A DNA stretch of 64,000 nucleotides from an uncultured Aquimarina sp. (GCA_947498455.1 CANMKK010000020.1:1-64000), one strand, 5' to 3'; counted from the stretch's first letter, positions 1 to 9,022 are shown. A program made the numbers and translations. The notes: generated by a model not told the origin, from the sequence alone.

Positions 1-318
1 ACTTGTACAGATGGTATTCAGAATGGAGATGAAACGGGAGTTGATTGTGGAGGATCTTGTGAGCCATGTGCTGTAGAGCCTACTTGTACAGATGGTATTC
101 AGAATGGGGACGAAACAGGAGTTGATTGTGGAGGATCTTGTGAGCCATGTGCTGTAGAGCCTACTTGTACAGATGGTATTCAGAATGGAGATGAAACGGG
201 AGTTGATTGTGGAGGATCTTGTGAGCCATGTGCTGTAGAACCTACTTGTACAGATGGTATTCAGAATGGAGATGAAACAGGAGTTGATTGTGGAGGTACT
301 TCGTGTGCGCCTTGTCAG
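1..318 (+). repeat. 81-bp coding tandem repeat, about four copies, entering from the left edge
   Basis: Units start at 1, 82, 163 and 244. The first three are full length and the fourth diverges near 294. Each encodes 27 residues with four Cys at unit positions 2, 16, 20 and 23 and the core DGIQNGDETGVDCGG. The units differ from one another by only a few bases, all silent where I compared them, so the array is recent or being homogenised. The true copy number cannot be seen because the window starts inside it. Confidence 0.95.
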
Positions 319-2067
319 CTTGAGTACTGTGAGGATACAACAACAAGAACTTCTGGTGAATATATTAGTAGAGTAGCAATAGGAACTATTGATAATGCTA
401 CTGCGCGTTCTGCTAATGGGTATGGAGATCATACTTCTTCTGGATCAACAAACTTGGCTAAAGGAAGTACTGCAGCTATTACAATAACACCTAATTGGGC
501 AGGAGCTGGTCCGTATAATGAAGCATATGCGATATGGATTGATTATAATCAGGATGGGGATTTTACTGATGCAGGAGAAAGAGTATATACAAAAACCCCT
601 TCTCAGGATACACCGATTGTAGGTAACTTTACAATTCCTAATACAGCCAAAACAGGTAATACTAGAATGCGAATTATAATGGAGTATTTTAATAATACAA
701 CTAGTTTACCGGAGATATGTAAGACAAATCATAATTATGGTGAAATAGAAGACTATATCGTAAATATAACTGAAGGATCAGGAGAAGATACACAAGCTCC
801 AACTGCTCCAGGAAGTTTGACTGCTTCTAATATAGGAGAAACTACAGTTACATTGAATTGGACAGCTTCTACTGATAATACAGGAGTTGAAGGATATGAT
901 GTGTATAGTGGAGCTACAAAATTAGCAACAGTGACTACTACATCGTATAATGTGGCAGGATTAACAGCAAATACAGGGTATACTTTCTCAGTTAAAGCAA
1001 TAGATGCTGCAGGTAATGAATCTGTTTCTAGTAACTCAGTAAATGTAACTACAATTCAGGAGGCAGATACACAAGCACCAACAGTACCAGGAAGTTTAAC
1101 TGCTTCTGATGTTGCTCAAACAACGTTAACATTAAATTGGACACCTTCTAGTGATAATACTGGAGTTACAGGGTATGATGTATATAGTGGCGCTACAAGA
1201 TTAGTTACTGTTACTACTACGTCATATGATGTCACTGGACTATCAGCTGATACAGCATATACATTTTCAGTTAAGGCAAAAGATGCTGCTGGGAATGAAT
1301 CTGCTTCTAGTAATATTGTAAATGTTAGAACGACAGGAGTAATCGTGCCAACACCTACTTATTGCTCAGCGACAGGAAATGCAGGGCCAGAAGGTGTGTC
1401 TAACGTTTCTTTTGCGGGTATTAATAATGCATCGATAAGAAATGCTTCGGGTTATGATGATTTTACATCTATATCTGGAAATGTAAGTATAGGAACTAGT
1501 TATGAACTTAATGTAGATATTATTGGGTATAGAGAAGGAGTAAATGATGAAATATATGCTTGGATTGATTGGAACATTGATGGTGATTTCGAAGATGAAG
1601 GAGAATCTTTTACACTCGCAAAAACGACAGGATTAGCAGGTAATGTATCAATAACAGTACCGACTACAGCAACAGTTGGAACAGCAAGAATGCGTATATT
1701 GGTTTCATATTATGATAGCGAAAATAACCCTTGTAATACAGGTTCAAATAATGTTCGTTATGGAGAATACGAAGATTATAATGTGGTTGTTAATAGTGCT
1801 TCTGCTAAAACAAGTATAATAGCAAGTGAATTTAAGATGTATCCTAATCCGTTTAAAGATACATTTACAATTGATGTTTCTAGCGTAGATAGCGATTTTA
1901 CAGTAAATGTTTATAATATATTAGGAGGATTAGTAGAAAGTAAAGAATACGGAAAAAACACTAATAAGGTGACGTTAGGTGAGCGTATTGAAGCTAGCGG
2001 ACAGTATTTTGTTACAATAACTACAAATACATTTAATAAAACACTTAAAATTGTGAAGGCTAAATAA
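1..2067 (+). CDS. Secreted GEVED/fibronectin-III protein with T9SS sorting domain (5' end missing)
   Basis: The reading frame is open from the first base, so the start lies outside the window; 688 codons are visible. In order: four 27-residue Cys-rich repeats (bases 1-318), a GEVED domain (about 325-774) with the acidic stretch DYNQDGDF and the closing motif YGEIEDY, two fibronectin type III domains (787-1056 and 1066-1335, both opening DTQAP), a second GEVED domain (1360-1797, motif YGEYEDY), and a C-terminal type A sorting domain (from about 1831, motif KMYPNPF) that directs export through the type IX system. Known family role: cell-surface or secreted adhesins and enzymes of gliding Bacteroidota. 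No catalytic domain is visible in this part; one may lie upstream. The ATG at 454 is internal to the first GEVED domain and is not a real start. Confidence 0.93.
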   Translation, partial: TCTDGIQNGDETGVDCGGSCEPCAVEPTCTDGIQNGDETGVDCGGSCEPCAVEPTCTDGIQNGDETGVDCGGSCEPCAVEPTCTDGIQNGDETGVDCGGTSCAPCQLEYCEDTTTRTSGEYISRVAIGTIDNATARSANGYGDHTSSGSTNLAKGSTAAITITPNWAGAGPYNEAYAIWIDYNQDGDFTDAGERVYTKTPSQDTPIVGNFTIPNTAKTGNTRMRIIMEYFNNTTSLPEICKTNHNYGEIEDYIVNITEGSGEDTQAPTAPGSLTASNIGETTVTLNWTASTDNTGVEGYDVYSGATKLATVTTTSYNVAGLTANTGYTFSVKAIDAAGNESVSSNSVNVTTIQEADTQAPTVPGSLTASDVAQTTLTLNWTPSSDNTGVTGYDVYSGATRLVTVTTTSYDVTGLSADTAYTFSVKAKDAAGNESASSNIVNVRTTGVIVPTPTYCSATGNAGPEGVSNVSFAGINNASIRNASGYDDFTSISGNVSIGTSYELNVDIIGYREGVNDEIYAWIDWNIDGDFEDEGESFTLAKTTGLAGNVSITVPTTATVGTARMRILVSYYDSENNPCNTGSNNVRYGEYEDYNVVVNSASAKTSIIASEFKMYPNPFKDTFTIDVSSVDSDFTVNVYNILGGLVESKEYGKNTNKVTLGERIEASGQYFVTITTNTFNKTLKIVKAK

Positions 2068-2120
2068 ATATTCATACTGATGTATTTTATATAATCTGAA
2101 AAGATTATTGAAATGAAATC

Positions 2121-2172
2121 AACAAACAAAAAAACTCGATAAACAATTGTTTATCGAGTTTTTTTGTTTGTT
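2121..2172. terminator. 52-bp perfect palindrome, likely rho-independent terminator
   Basis: Two 23-base arms meet at CAATTG (2144-2149) with no mismatch. The arms end in A7 on the left and T7 on the right around a CTCGATAAA stem. It starts 54 bases after the stop of the T9SS gene. The hairpin plus T-run would work in either direction. Confidence 0.8.
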
Positions 2173-2286
2173 AAATAATTATAAAGTTGCTCATTTAAAG
2201 GGGGGATGCTATATGATTTACGAATGAAAATTTCAGATCTAATCACACTCTTTTTCTATTATATTTTTGCATTTATAAAAATATAT

Positions 2287-2300
2287 TCTACATTTGTAGA
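2287..2300. promoter_or_regulatory. Candidate BlaI operator upstream of the first blaI/M56 pair
   Basis: TCTACA-TT-TGTAGA is an inverted repeat with perfect 6-base arms, 23 bases before the blaI start codon. A further half-site, ATGTAGA, occurs at 2314-2320. BlaI/MecI repressors bind TACA/TGTA dyads, so autoregulation is likely (inference). Confidence 0.6.
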
Positions 2301-2323
2301 GTTAATTCTAGTTATGTAGAGAT

Positions 2324-2689
2324 ATGCAATTGTCAAAAGCGGAAGAACAGTTAATGAAATATCTATGGAAGTTAGAAAAAGCTTTTATGAAAGACTTGCT
2401 TAATTCTTACTCCGAACCTAAGCCTGCAACTACTACAGTTGCTACACTGTTAAAAAGGATGAGCGATAAGGGTTTTGTTGGTTATAAATTATATGGAAAA
2501 TCTAGGGAGTATTATCCACTGATAAAAAAAACAGATTATTTTTCTAGACATGTAAATGGTTTAATTAAGAATTTTTTTAACGATAGTAGCACTCAGTTTG
2601 CATCTTTCTTTACCAAAGAAACTAACCTTACCAAAGAACAATTAGAGGATTTAAGAACAATAATTGATGACGAAATAAAAAAGAAATAA
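2324..2689 (+). CDS. BlaI/MecI/CopY family winged-helix repressor
   Basis: This 121-residue protein has the length and layout of the BlaI/MecI family. An N-terminal winged helix opens LSKAEEQLMKYLW, followed by a recognition region (TTTVATLLKRMSDKGFV), the wing (YKLYGKSREYYPLI) and a short C-terminal dimerisation region. Members repress their own operon and are inactivated when a partner M56 membrane protease is activated. Two bases separate its stop from the M56 gene downstream, so the two are co-transcribed. It carries the same functions as the second BlaI at 25268-25627 and looks paralogous. The effector signal is unknown; nothing here points to beta-lactams. Confidence 0.92.
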   Translation: MQLSKAEEQLMKYLWKLEKAFMKDLLNSYSEPKPATTTVATLLKRMSDKGFVGYKLYGKSREYYPLIKKTDYFSRHVNGLIKNFFNDSSTQFASFFTKETNLTKEQLEDLRTIIDDEIKKK

Positions 2690-2691
2690 GA

Positions 2692-4623
2692 ATGCTTTTA
2701 CTATTATTAAAATCTAGTATTTGTTTGGCTGTTTTCTTAGTTTTCTATAAGCTGTTTTTAGAAAAAGAGAGAATCCATGTTTTTAAACGTTTTTATTTGT
2801 TAGGGGCTTTATTTTTTGCTTTTGGGATACCACTAGTTACATTTACAGAGTATGTAGAAATTGATTTTCCTCTTGAAAATATACAGCCAATTGTATTGGA
2901 TACAGAAATGCTTCAACAAGAGAAAGTGTTGGAAGAGCCAGTGAATTTTTTAACAATAGTTGTATGGGGTGTATATGGAATAGGTGTTTTGTTATTTGGT
3001 TCAAAGTTTATTATTAATTTATTTCAGATTATTTCTAGAATACGAAGAAATCCGAAATATAAGGATAGTAGGGTAACTAAAGTTTTGTTGTTAGACTTAA
3101 TAGAACCTCATACTTTTTTTAATTATATATTTTTAAATAAAAACAAATTTGAGGCTAAACAGATACCTAAAGAGGTATTGCTTCATGAAGAAACGCATGC
3201 AAGACAAAAACATTCTCTAGATATTCTTTTTATAGAGCTATTCCAAGTACTATTGTGGTTTAATCCGTTGATTTACTTATGTAAAAAAGCGATACGTTTA
3301 AATCATGAGTTCTTAGCTGATAATGCAGTTTTAAATCAAGGAATAGAATTATCGGTGTATCAACAAATTTTATTATCGTTCTCATCAAACGAAAAGCAAA
3401 CTTCATTGGCAAATGCCATAAATTATTCATCAATCAAAAAACGATTTACAGTTATGAAGACAAAAACGTCAAAACAAGTTATCAGAATTAAAATAGTACT
3501 GTTGTTACCAGTATTAGGAATGTTACTTTTTAGTTTTAGTGACAAAGAAATTATAGAAATAGAGAAAAGGAATGCAGAACGAACACAAATAACAAACATA
3601 GAAACTAAAAAACCATCTGTTGTTTATTCTGAAATAATAACTGGTAAGGATCAAAATCAACAAGAAATAACACCAGAGCAAATAGCAGCATATAATAAGT
3701 GGGCAAAAGAATTAAATAATAGTATAAAAAATGGGAAGGACATCAGGGTTCATAAAGAAGAGGTAGATCGTATGAAAACCATTTATAACATGATGTCTCC
3801 TAAGCAAAGAAAAGAAGCCGAAAGGTTCCCGAATGTGCCAGCACCGACTCCTCCAATTACTCCAAAAATAGAAGAGAAAAATGAAGCCCTAGTTGTTCCA
3901 GAAGAAATATCAGAAGATATAGAAGTTTATATAGATGATCCCGAAATAGAGACAGCTATTGTGATAGACAAGGAAGGATTAGAAGAATTAGTAAGAGAAG
4001 TAGAGAAAGAAGCTATAGAAAGAAGAGACCTGATCATAGAAGAAGAAATAGAGACCCTGAATGCCATAGCAGAAAACGAGGCAGAGATAGCACATGAAAT
4101 TGCTGAAAAGATGCAGATAGAAGTTCGGAGAAAGTCAGGGGAAATATCGAGAAAGGCAGCATTATTGGCTAGAGAGCAAGCAGAAAAAGCCAGAGAAATA
4201 GCAATGCTGCGAGCAGAGCTGGTCAGAAAAGAGGCTAGAGAAGCTAGTGAAATGGCTAGAGCACAAGCAGAGCTTGCACTGATAGAATCTAGAGAAGCTC
4301 GTGAAATGGCAAGAGTACAAGCAGAACTTGCTCGTAAAGAAGCTAGAATGGTAATAGAAATTGAGAGATCTCAATTAGAAAAAGAAAGAAAAGGAAACCT
4401 CGATAAATCCAGAAATAAAAAACTTGAAAAACAACTGGAGCGCGCCCAAAAACAAATAGAAAAAGGAAGAAAAAAACAAAGAGAAGCAATTAGAAAAGCA
4501 CGGGAGGCGAATATAGAGATTAGAAAAAAGGAAAGAGAAGCAATTAGAAAAGCTCTGGAGACACAAAATAAAGCGACAAAAAAACGGAAAGAAGCTCTTA
4601 AAAAATCGCAAAAACAAAATTAA
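2692..4623 (+). CDS. M56 family (BlaR1-like) membrane metallopeptidase with long charged coiled-coil tail
   Basis: A 643-residue protein. Membrane segments lie near residues 1-20, 34-50, 84-112 and 266-282. The zinc motif HEETH is at 165-169, followed by a conserved LNHEFLAD at about 203-210, as in M56 peptidases. In the BlaR1 system such proteases sense an external signal and trigger inactivation of the BlaI repressor encoded just upstream. No penicillin-binding sensor domain follows the last membrane segment. Instead residues about 410-643 are almost entirely E, K, R, A and Q, with imperfect repeats of the type EAREMARxQAELA, predicting a long coiled coil outside the membrane. The sensor function of that tail is unknown. 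Confidence 0.9.
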   Translation: MLLLLLKSSICLAVFLVFYKLFLEKERIHVFKRFYLLGALFFAFGIPLVTFTEYVEIDFPLENIQPIVLDTEMLQQEKVLEEPVNFLTIVVWGVYGIGVLLFGSKFIINLFQIISRIRRNPKYKDSRVTKVLLLDLIEPHTFFNYIFLNKNKFEAKQIPKEVLLHEETHARQKHSLDILFIELFQVLLWFNPLIYLCKKAIRLNHEFLADNAVLNQGIELSVYQQILLSFSSNEKQTSLANAINYSSIKKRFTVMKTKTSKQVIRIKIVLLLPVLGMLLFSFSDKEIIEIEKRNAERTQITNIETKKPSVVYSEIITGKDQNQQEITPEQIAAYNKWAKELNNSIKNGKDIRVHKEEVDRMKTIYNMMSPKQRKEAERFPNVPAPTPPITPKIEEKNEALVVPEEISEDIEVYIDDPEIETAIVIDKEGLEELVREVEKEAIERRDLIIEEEIETLNAIAENEAEIAHEIAEKMQIEVRRKSGEISRKAALLAREQAEKAREIAMLRAELVRKEAREASEMARAQAELALIESREAREMARVQAELARKEARMVIEIERSQLEKERKGNLDKSRNKKLEKQLERAQKQIEKGRKKQREAIRKAREANIEIRKKEREAIRKALETQNKATKKRKEALKKSQKQN

Positions 4624-4651
4624 AACAAATCCGAATTATCTATTAAATTTT

Positions 4652-4681
4652 AAAAAAACCTTGCATTAGTGAGGTTTTTTT
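4652..4681 (+). terminator. Rho-independent terminator after the M56 gene
   Basis: AAAAAAACCT and AGGTTTTTTT pair around a ten-base loop, 28 bases after the M56 stop codon. The 3' arm ends in a run of seven T. Confidence 0.8.
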
Positions 4682-4755
4682 ATGCAACATTTATTTGTAA
4701 ATCAGCGTTCTAAGTAGTATTATATTCAGAATTTCAATCAAAAAACCCTTAGATT

Positions 4756-5856
4756 ATGTTAAAACGTTTTTTTATTATTTGCTCAGGAGCTGATGCTGAT
4801 ATTTTGGCAAATAGCTCATCAGGAGAGCAGAACAAGTATGCAGGAATTGGAGCTACTGTTTTTTTTACAGCAATAATGGCTTTTATTGCTGCCAGCTATG
4901 CACTATATACAGTATTTGATAATTATTATTTAGCAGCTTTTTTTGGTAGCGTTTGGGGATTGCTAATCTTCAATTTAGATCGGTTTATTGTTTCTACTAT
5001 CAAGAAGAAAGATAGTTTTATGGATGAATTATTGCAAGCTTCACCAAGAATAGTATTGGCAATAATTATTGCTGTTGTGATATCAAAGCCTTTGGAGTTA
5101 AAAATCTTTGAAAAGGAAATAGATAGGGTGCTATTAGAGCAAAAGAACGACTTTACATTGGTTAATAAAGAACAAATAGCAACTCAATATACACCTGGGA
5201 TAATAGCGATAGATTCTGAAATTGGTAAATTAAAAGAAGAGATAGCCTCTAAAGAAACAGAAGTGAATAATTTGTATGATACATTTATTGCAGAAGCCGA
5301 AGGTAGAGAAGGAACAAAATTATTGGGTAAAGGCCCCGTTTATAAAGAAAAAAGAGAAAAACATGATGCGGCTTTGATTGCATTAGCAGAGTTAAAAAAA
5401 ACAAATACTGATAGAATTACTGCTTTAGAAAGCCAGAAAATAGAATTAGTAACAGAATATGGGGAAAAGGTAGATGCCTCTCAACCGATTATAGATAATT
5501 TTGATGGTTTGATGGCTAGAGTAAATGCACTGAATGAACTGCCGTGGCTTCCGTCTTTTTTTATTTTTCTACTATTTCTGGCAATAGAAACTTCACCTAT
5601 TTTCGCAAAACTATTTTCTCCAAAAGGAGAATATGATTTAAAAATGGAAGATGCCGAAGGAGAAATAAGATCTTGGGTGACTCAAAAAGCAAATCAAAGA
5701 AAGGTTCTATTAGAAACGGATCATTCTATTAATGATAAGGTATATGATGATATAAAAGAAGACGATGAGTTATATCAATATAAAAAGAAAGTGGCAAAAG
5801 AATTAATGAAACAGCAACAAGATGCCTTTTATAAAAGACAAACAGGTGTTCTATAA
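4756..5856 (+). CDS. DUF4407 membrane protein
   Basis: A 366-residue protein matching the DUF4407 family. It opens with FFIICSGADADIL, followed by three membrane segments (about 29-50, 57-77, 94-112) with the conserved FNLDRFIV between the second and third. A long soluble coiled-coil region (about 115-260) comes next, then a fourth membrane segment (about 262-285) and a charged C-terminal tail. Family function is not established. It stands alone between a terminator and an intergenic repeat. Confidence 0.85.
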   Translation: MLKRFFIICSGADADILANSSSGEQNKYAGIGATVFFTAIMAFIAASYALYTVFDNYYLAAFFGSVWGLLIFNLDRFIVSTIKKKDSFMDELLQASPRIVLAIIIAVVISKPLELKIFEKEIDRVLLEQKNDFTLVNKEQIATQYTPGIIAIDSEIGKLKEEIASKETEVNNLYDTFIAEAEGREGTKLLGKGPVYKEKREKHDAALIALAELKKTNTDRITALESQKIELVTEYGEKVDASQPIIDNFDGLMARVNALNELPWLPSFFIFLLFLAIETSPIFAKLFSPKGEYDLKMEDAEGEIRSWVTQKANQRKVLLETDHSINDKVYDDIKEDDELYQYKKKVAKELMKQQQDAFYKRQTGVL

Positions 5857-5929
5857 TCCTGATAATGATATTATGTTAGTTCTAGTAGATTTAAAATGTA
5901 AAAGGTATTAGGAAGAGTTATCGCTTTTT

Positions 5930-5990
5930 TATCACATTGAGTTTGTCGAAGAGCTTTGAAAACGAAAGTTTTAAAGGTCTTCGACTGGCT
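5930..5990. repeat. Short REP-like intergenic repeat
   Basis: ATCACATTGAGTTTGTCGAA and a later TCTTCGACTGGCT form a weak inverted pair around TCGAA/TTCGA. Elements built on CATTGAG...GTCGAA are commonly seen between genes in flavobacterial genomes (from memory, not checked). A related GGTCGAAGTAGGG stretch occurs at 30347-30359. Confidence 0.4.
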
Positions 5991-5991
5991 A

Positions 5992-6576
5992 TTATTCTAT
6001 TATTTTTTCTTTACTTGCTCCAAGCCAGTATTCAATGAAAGAATCAAAGGCGAAAATTAAAGTTATAATCAGAATAGTAATTCCAAAAGTGATTAATCTT
6101 TTTTTAGTAGAAATATTTTTCTTTGATTGAAAGTTAGTAAGCTTAGCAACTGTATTTTTAATTATTTCTTTATTAAAAAGTATTATTAAGAACAGCATTA
6201 AAAGAACTATTATTGCGTTTGCTAATGCTGGATAGACATCAAGAAAAATAATATCGAATATAATTATGTTTACCATTATTGGTAATAATATCAATATTCC
6301 TATCAGTTTTGTTTTATTCCATAAGAGAAACCAAGCACCTAAAAGTTGAAAAAGACCAACAAACAAAATATAAAAATAGGAGTGCCCCATAAATGTCCAA
6401 GCCAATGAAAATCCACTTGCCTCGCCCAATGTTGTACTTGCAATTTCATCAGGTAATTTCCCTTTCATATAGAATTGACCACCTAACAATTTGGAGAGCG
6501 CATAAATATTAATAATAATAAAAACGCACTGCCGAAATACAAGTTCGAATGTGGTCTTAAGATTAAATGTATTCAT
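5992..6576 (-). CDS. DoxX-like integral membrane protein
   Basis: A 194-residue hydrophobic protein with about five membrane segments (near residues 15-30, 60-80, 90-110, 115-140 and 165-182). The arrangement, with a loop containing a GASxxxLxWxFMGHS-type stretch after the first segment, fits DoxX-like membrane proteins, but no catalytic motif is visible. It lies 35 bases downstream of the XRE regulator on the same strand and is probably co-transcribed with it. Function unknown. Confidence 0.6.
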   Translation of the reverse strand: MNTFNLKTTFELVFRQCVFIIINIYALSKLLGGQFYMKGKLPDEIASTTLGEASGFSLAWTFMGHSYFYILFVGLFQLLGAWFLLWNKTKLIGILILLPIMVNIIIFDIIFLDVYPALANAIIVLLMLFLIILFNKEIIKNTVAKLTNFQSKKNISTKKRLITFGITILIITLIFAFDSFIEYWLGASKEKIIE

Positions 6577-6611
6577 AGTTACTTTTTTATTGAAGTATTT
6601 TTACCTTGAGA

Positions 6612-7184
6612 TTAGTTTAAGAATGGAAATGCGGGCTGATACCTTGCAGATTTTCCAGTATGATATCTTAAGGTATTAAATATTACAACTACAAAGTTTA
6701 GAAAATACATTACGCTGATGGTTATAAGTATCTCGGCAAAAGAAATGGTTGTTAGTTCGATTTTTGGGGCAGTAAAAAGGCCGACAATTAATAAAAATAA
6801 GAGTAATGTCCAAGATATTTGAAAATTTAAAATACATTTTCCAACTGGGTCTATATCCTTTATCTTATCTTTTTTTGAAGTCCAAATAATTAATGGAATT
6901 AATATACCAAGTAATGGGAATGCTATAAAACCTAGTTGTGACAGGTTTAGTAATAATAAAGCTTTGCTATCTTCGATAATTTGCCAATCTATCAGTTCGT
7001 TAGGTGTAACATTTAAAGCGCTAGATAATCTTTTGATAGAATCTCCGGTAGGTTGGGTTTCTCCATTTTCAATTCTTTGGATTGTTCGTAAACTTAACCC
7101 AGAATTTTCTGCCAAAAGTTCTTGTGACATTCCGTTTCGCTTTCTTGATTCTTTTACTCTTTTTGCTAAATCTTTATTCTTCAA
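6612..7184 (-). CDS. XRE-family regulator fused to DUF4870-like membrane domain
   Basis: A 190-residue protein. Residues about 5-62 form a helix-turn-helix of the Cro/C1 type (MSQELLAENSGLSLRTIQRIENG). The rest has about three to four membrane segments (about 72-100, 118-138, 145-170), like the DUF4870 domain often found fused to such regulators in Bacteroidota. It probably binds DNA while tethered to the inner membrane. The downstream DoxX-like gene is the likely partner. Repeats just upstream (7242-7270) could be its operator. Confidence 0.82.
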   Translation of the reverse strand: MKNKDLAKRVKESRKRNGMSQELLAENSGLSLRTIQRIENGETQPTGDSIKRLSSALNVTPNELIDWQIIEDSKALLLLNLSQLGFIAFPLLGILIPLIIWTSKKDKIKDIDPVGKCILNFQISWTLLLFLLIVGLFTAPKIELTTISFAEILITISVMYFLNFVVVIFNTLRYHTGKSARYQPAFPFLN

Positions 7185-7774
7185 TTAAGTGATGTTTAAT
7201 TCTTGAAAGCAAAGCTAAATAAAAGTATTAGCAATGATGGCGTCATCTATATGACATCTTTACGACATCTCTGTATTTACTACCAATCTAAGGGAGTTTT
7301 AATCGTTTTAAAATTGTTTTTTATTATCCTAAATCACTAGTGTCCGAAAGCATGAATTAAAAAGATTGCCGAAATCAGATTAACATTCATAAAACATTAA
7401 TGTTAAAGACCTGACAGTTTCCAAAACCTGTCTCACGTGATACAAAAAAGATAATTTCATGGAATTTAGTGCTTTACCTACCATTTTTAAAGAAATTTCA
7501 AAAGTTTTTGTGGAGTTTTATCAAACTTTCGGATGCCACTGATCCTAAATATGAATTTTTAGTTGTTTCAGAGCTTTTGCCTGCCAAACATTTATTCGTA
7601 AATCGTATTACTAGTGGTGATATGAGTAAGATTTTGGAAATTGCTCTTAACACCTGTATCCTTTACCGTAACATCAAAGTTTTGGGTATAAGAAAATCAA
7701 AAAAAGACTGCCTTTTCGGGCAGCCTCCTATTTTTTTAATTTTCTCATAAGTAGTTGATTTCCCTACTTATTGA
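7185..7774. other. 590-base intergenic region with promoter, repeats and a terminator
   Basis: Reading leftward for the XRE gene there is a -7 element TAGCTTTG (7210-7217, minus strand). Beyond it lie an inverted repeat GTCAT-CTAT-ATGAC (7242-7255) and a direct repeat GACATCT (7253-7259 and 7264-7270). TAACATT...AATGTTA (7380-7404) is another inverted pair. The right end holds the terminator of the FAD-dehydrogenase gene. A 93-codon open frame at 7469-7750 runs through that terminator and I do not regard it as a gene. Confidence 0.6.
7699..7725 (-). terminator. Terminator of the epimerase/FAD-dehydrogenase unit
   Basis: On the minus strand CTGCC and GGCAG pair around CGAAAA, followed by a run of seven T. 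It lies about 50 bases past the stop of the gene at 7775-9022. Confidence 0.75.
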
Positions 7775-9022
7775 TTAGAATTTTCTATCTGGGTTGTATA
7801 TATTAAGATCTAAAGAAGTCTTTTTATCTGAAATAATTTCAGAAACTAATTTTCCAGTAGCAGGACCGATACTCCAGCCCATCATTGCATGCCCTGATGC
7901 TATAGTTAGGTTGTTACATTTACTAGATTTTCCGATATATGCCATCCCATCTGGAGATACAGGTCTTAATCCGCAAGCTACATTACTTTTTTCTTCTTCC
8001 GTAATGTTTACCTCAGGGTAATATCTGTTTGCCGCATTTGCAATAGCATCTACTCTAGCGGGGTTGATGTCATGGTTGATTCCTGCTACCTCCATAGTTC
8101 CTGCAAAACGAGTAAAACCTTGCATAGGAGTTACAGCTACTTTAGCTTCTGCTAAGATTGCGGGAGTAGTAATGCCTAGATCTCGTTTGGCATTGATTCT
8201 ATATCCCTTTCCGCCTTCTAATAATAATTTAATACCTAATTTTTTACTTAATAGTTTAGACCAGGATCCTGCAGCAAGTACGAACTCATCCGCTTTATAA
8301 GTAGTTTTGTTGCTACTTACAGAAGTTATTTTTCCGTTTGTTACAGCAATGTCTTCTATCTTTTCATTTTTATGAAATACTACTCCAGCATTGGCTAGGT
8401 ATGTTTTCATCTCCTCCATAAATACATTAGGAGTGGTGTGTGCATCACATTCATATAACACAGCTCCTTTTGCATTTATTTTCACATTAGGTTCTAGCTT
8501 ATGAAGTTCTTCTTTAGAAAGCTCTCGTACTGGTAATCCAGCTTTTACAGCGATATGTCCCACTTCTGCTTCTTCTTCTAGCATTTTGTCTGTCTGACAA
8601 AGCATTAATAAGCCTTTTCTTTCTAATTGAAACTTAAAATCTTCTTGTTGTTTAAGCTCTGTAAATAAGTCTCGGCTAAATAGATTGATATCCCTAATTG
8701 CAGGAATGCATTTTTCTACATTTTTTGGGGTACAAGATTTATTAAAAGCCCAAGACCATTGGATAAAATGAGGGTCTAGTCGAGGTTTGATGTACAGTGG
8801 ACTGCTAGAATTAAACATCCATTTAATTCCTTGTTTCATCATACCTGGAGCGGCCAATGGTATAATATGACTGGGGGTTAAGTATCCAGCATTTACATAG
8901 GAAGCACCACCATCCATAGATGATTGGTCTATTACGGTTACTTGGTGACCTTCCTTATGTAGGTAATAGGCAGAACATAATCCTATAATCCCGCCACCTA
9001 TAACTACTACTTCTTTTGTCAT
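7775..9022 (-). CDS. FAD-dependent D-amino-acid dehydrogenase, probably cis-4-hydroxy-D-proline dehydrogenase
   Basis: A 415-residue DAO/DadA-type flavoprotein. The dinucleotide motif GGGIIG is at residues 9-14 after a beta strand of V and I, and a second conserved stretch near the C-terminus (CGLRPVSPDG...GHAMMGWSIGPATG) closes the FAD site. DadA-like enzymes oxidise D-amino acids to imines. The gene is eight bases downstream of a hydroxyproline epimerase and near a DHDPS-like deaminase and a semialdehyde dehydrogenase. From that I infer the substrate is cis-4-hydroxy-D-proline, giving pyrroline-4-hydroxy-2-carboxylate. General D-proline or D-alanine oxidation remains possible. Confidence 0.85.
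   Translation of the reverse strand: MTKEVVVIGGGIIGLCSAYYLHKEGHQVTVIDQSSMDGGASYVNAGYLTPSHIIPLAAPGMMKQGIKWMFNSSSPLYIKPRLDPHFIQWSWAFNKSCTPKNVEKCIPAIRDINLFSRDLFTELKQQEDFKFQLERKGLLMLCQTDKMLEEEAEVGHIAVKAGLPVRELSKEELHKLEPNVKINAKGAVLYECDAHTTPNVFMEEMKTYLANAGVVFHKNEKIEDIAVTNGKITSVSSNKTTYKADEFVLAAGSWSKLLSKKLGIKLLLEGGKGYRINAKRDLGITTPAILAEAKVAVTPMQGFTRFAGTMEVAGINHDINPARVDAIANAANRYYPEVNITEEEKSNVACGLRPVSPDGMAYIGKSSKCNNLTIASGHAMMGWSIGPATGKLVSEIISDKKTSLDLNIYNPDRKF

Noticed and set aside
1-318. Regular array that could pass for a CRISPR
   Set aside because: Units are contiguous 81-base coding repeats in frame, without spacers.
4162-4617. Two antisense frames rich in Phe, Ser and Cys
   Set aside because: They are mirror images of the Glu/Lys/Arg-rich coiled-coil tail of the M56 gene.
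7469-7750. 93-codon open frame on the plus strand
   Set aside because: Its last third is the terminator of the opposite-strand gene, no ribosome site or family pattern is visible, and the composition looks like intergenic DNA.
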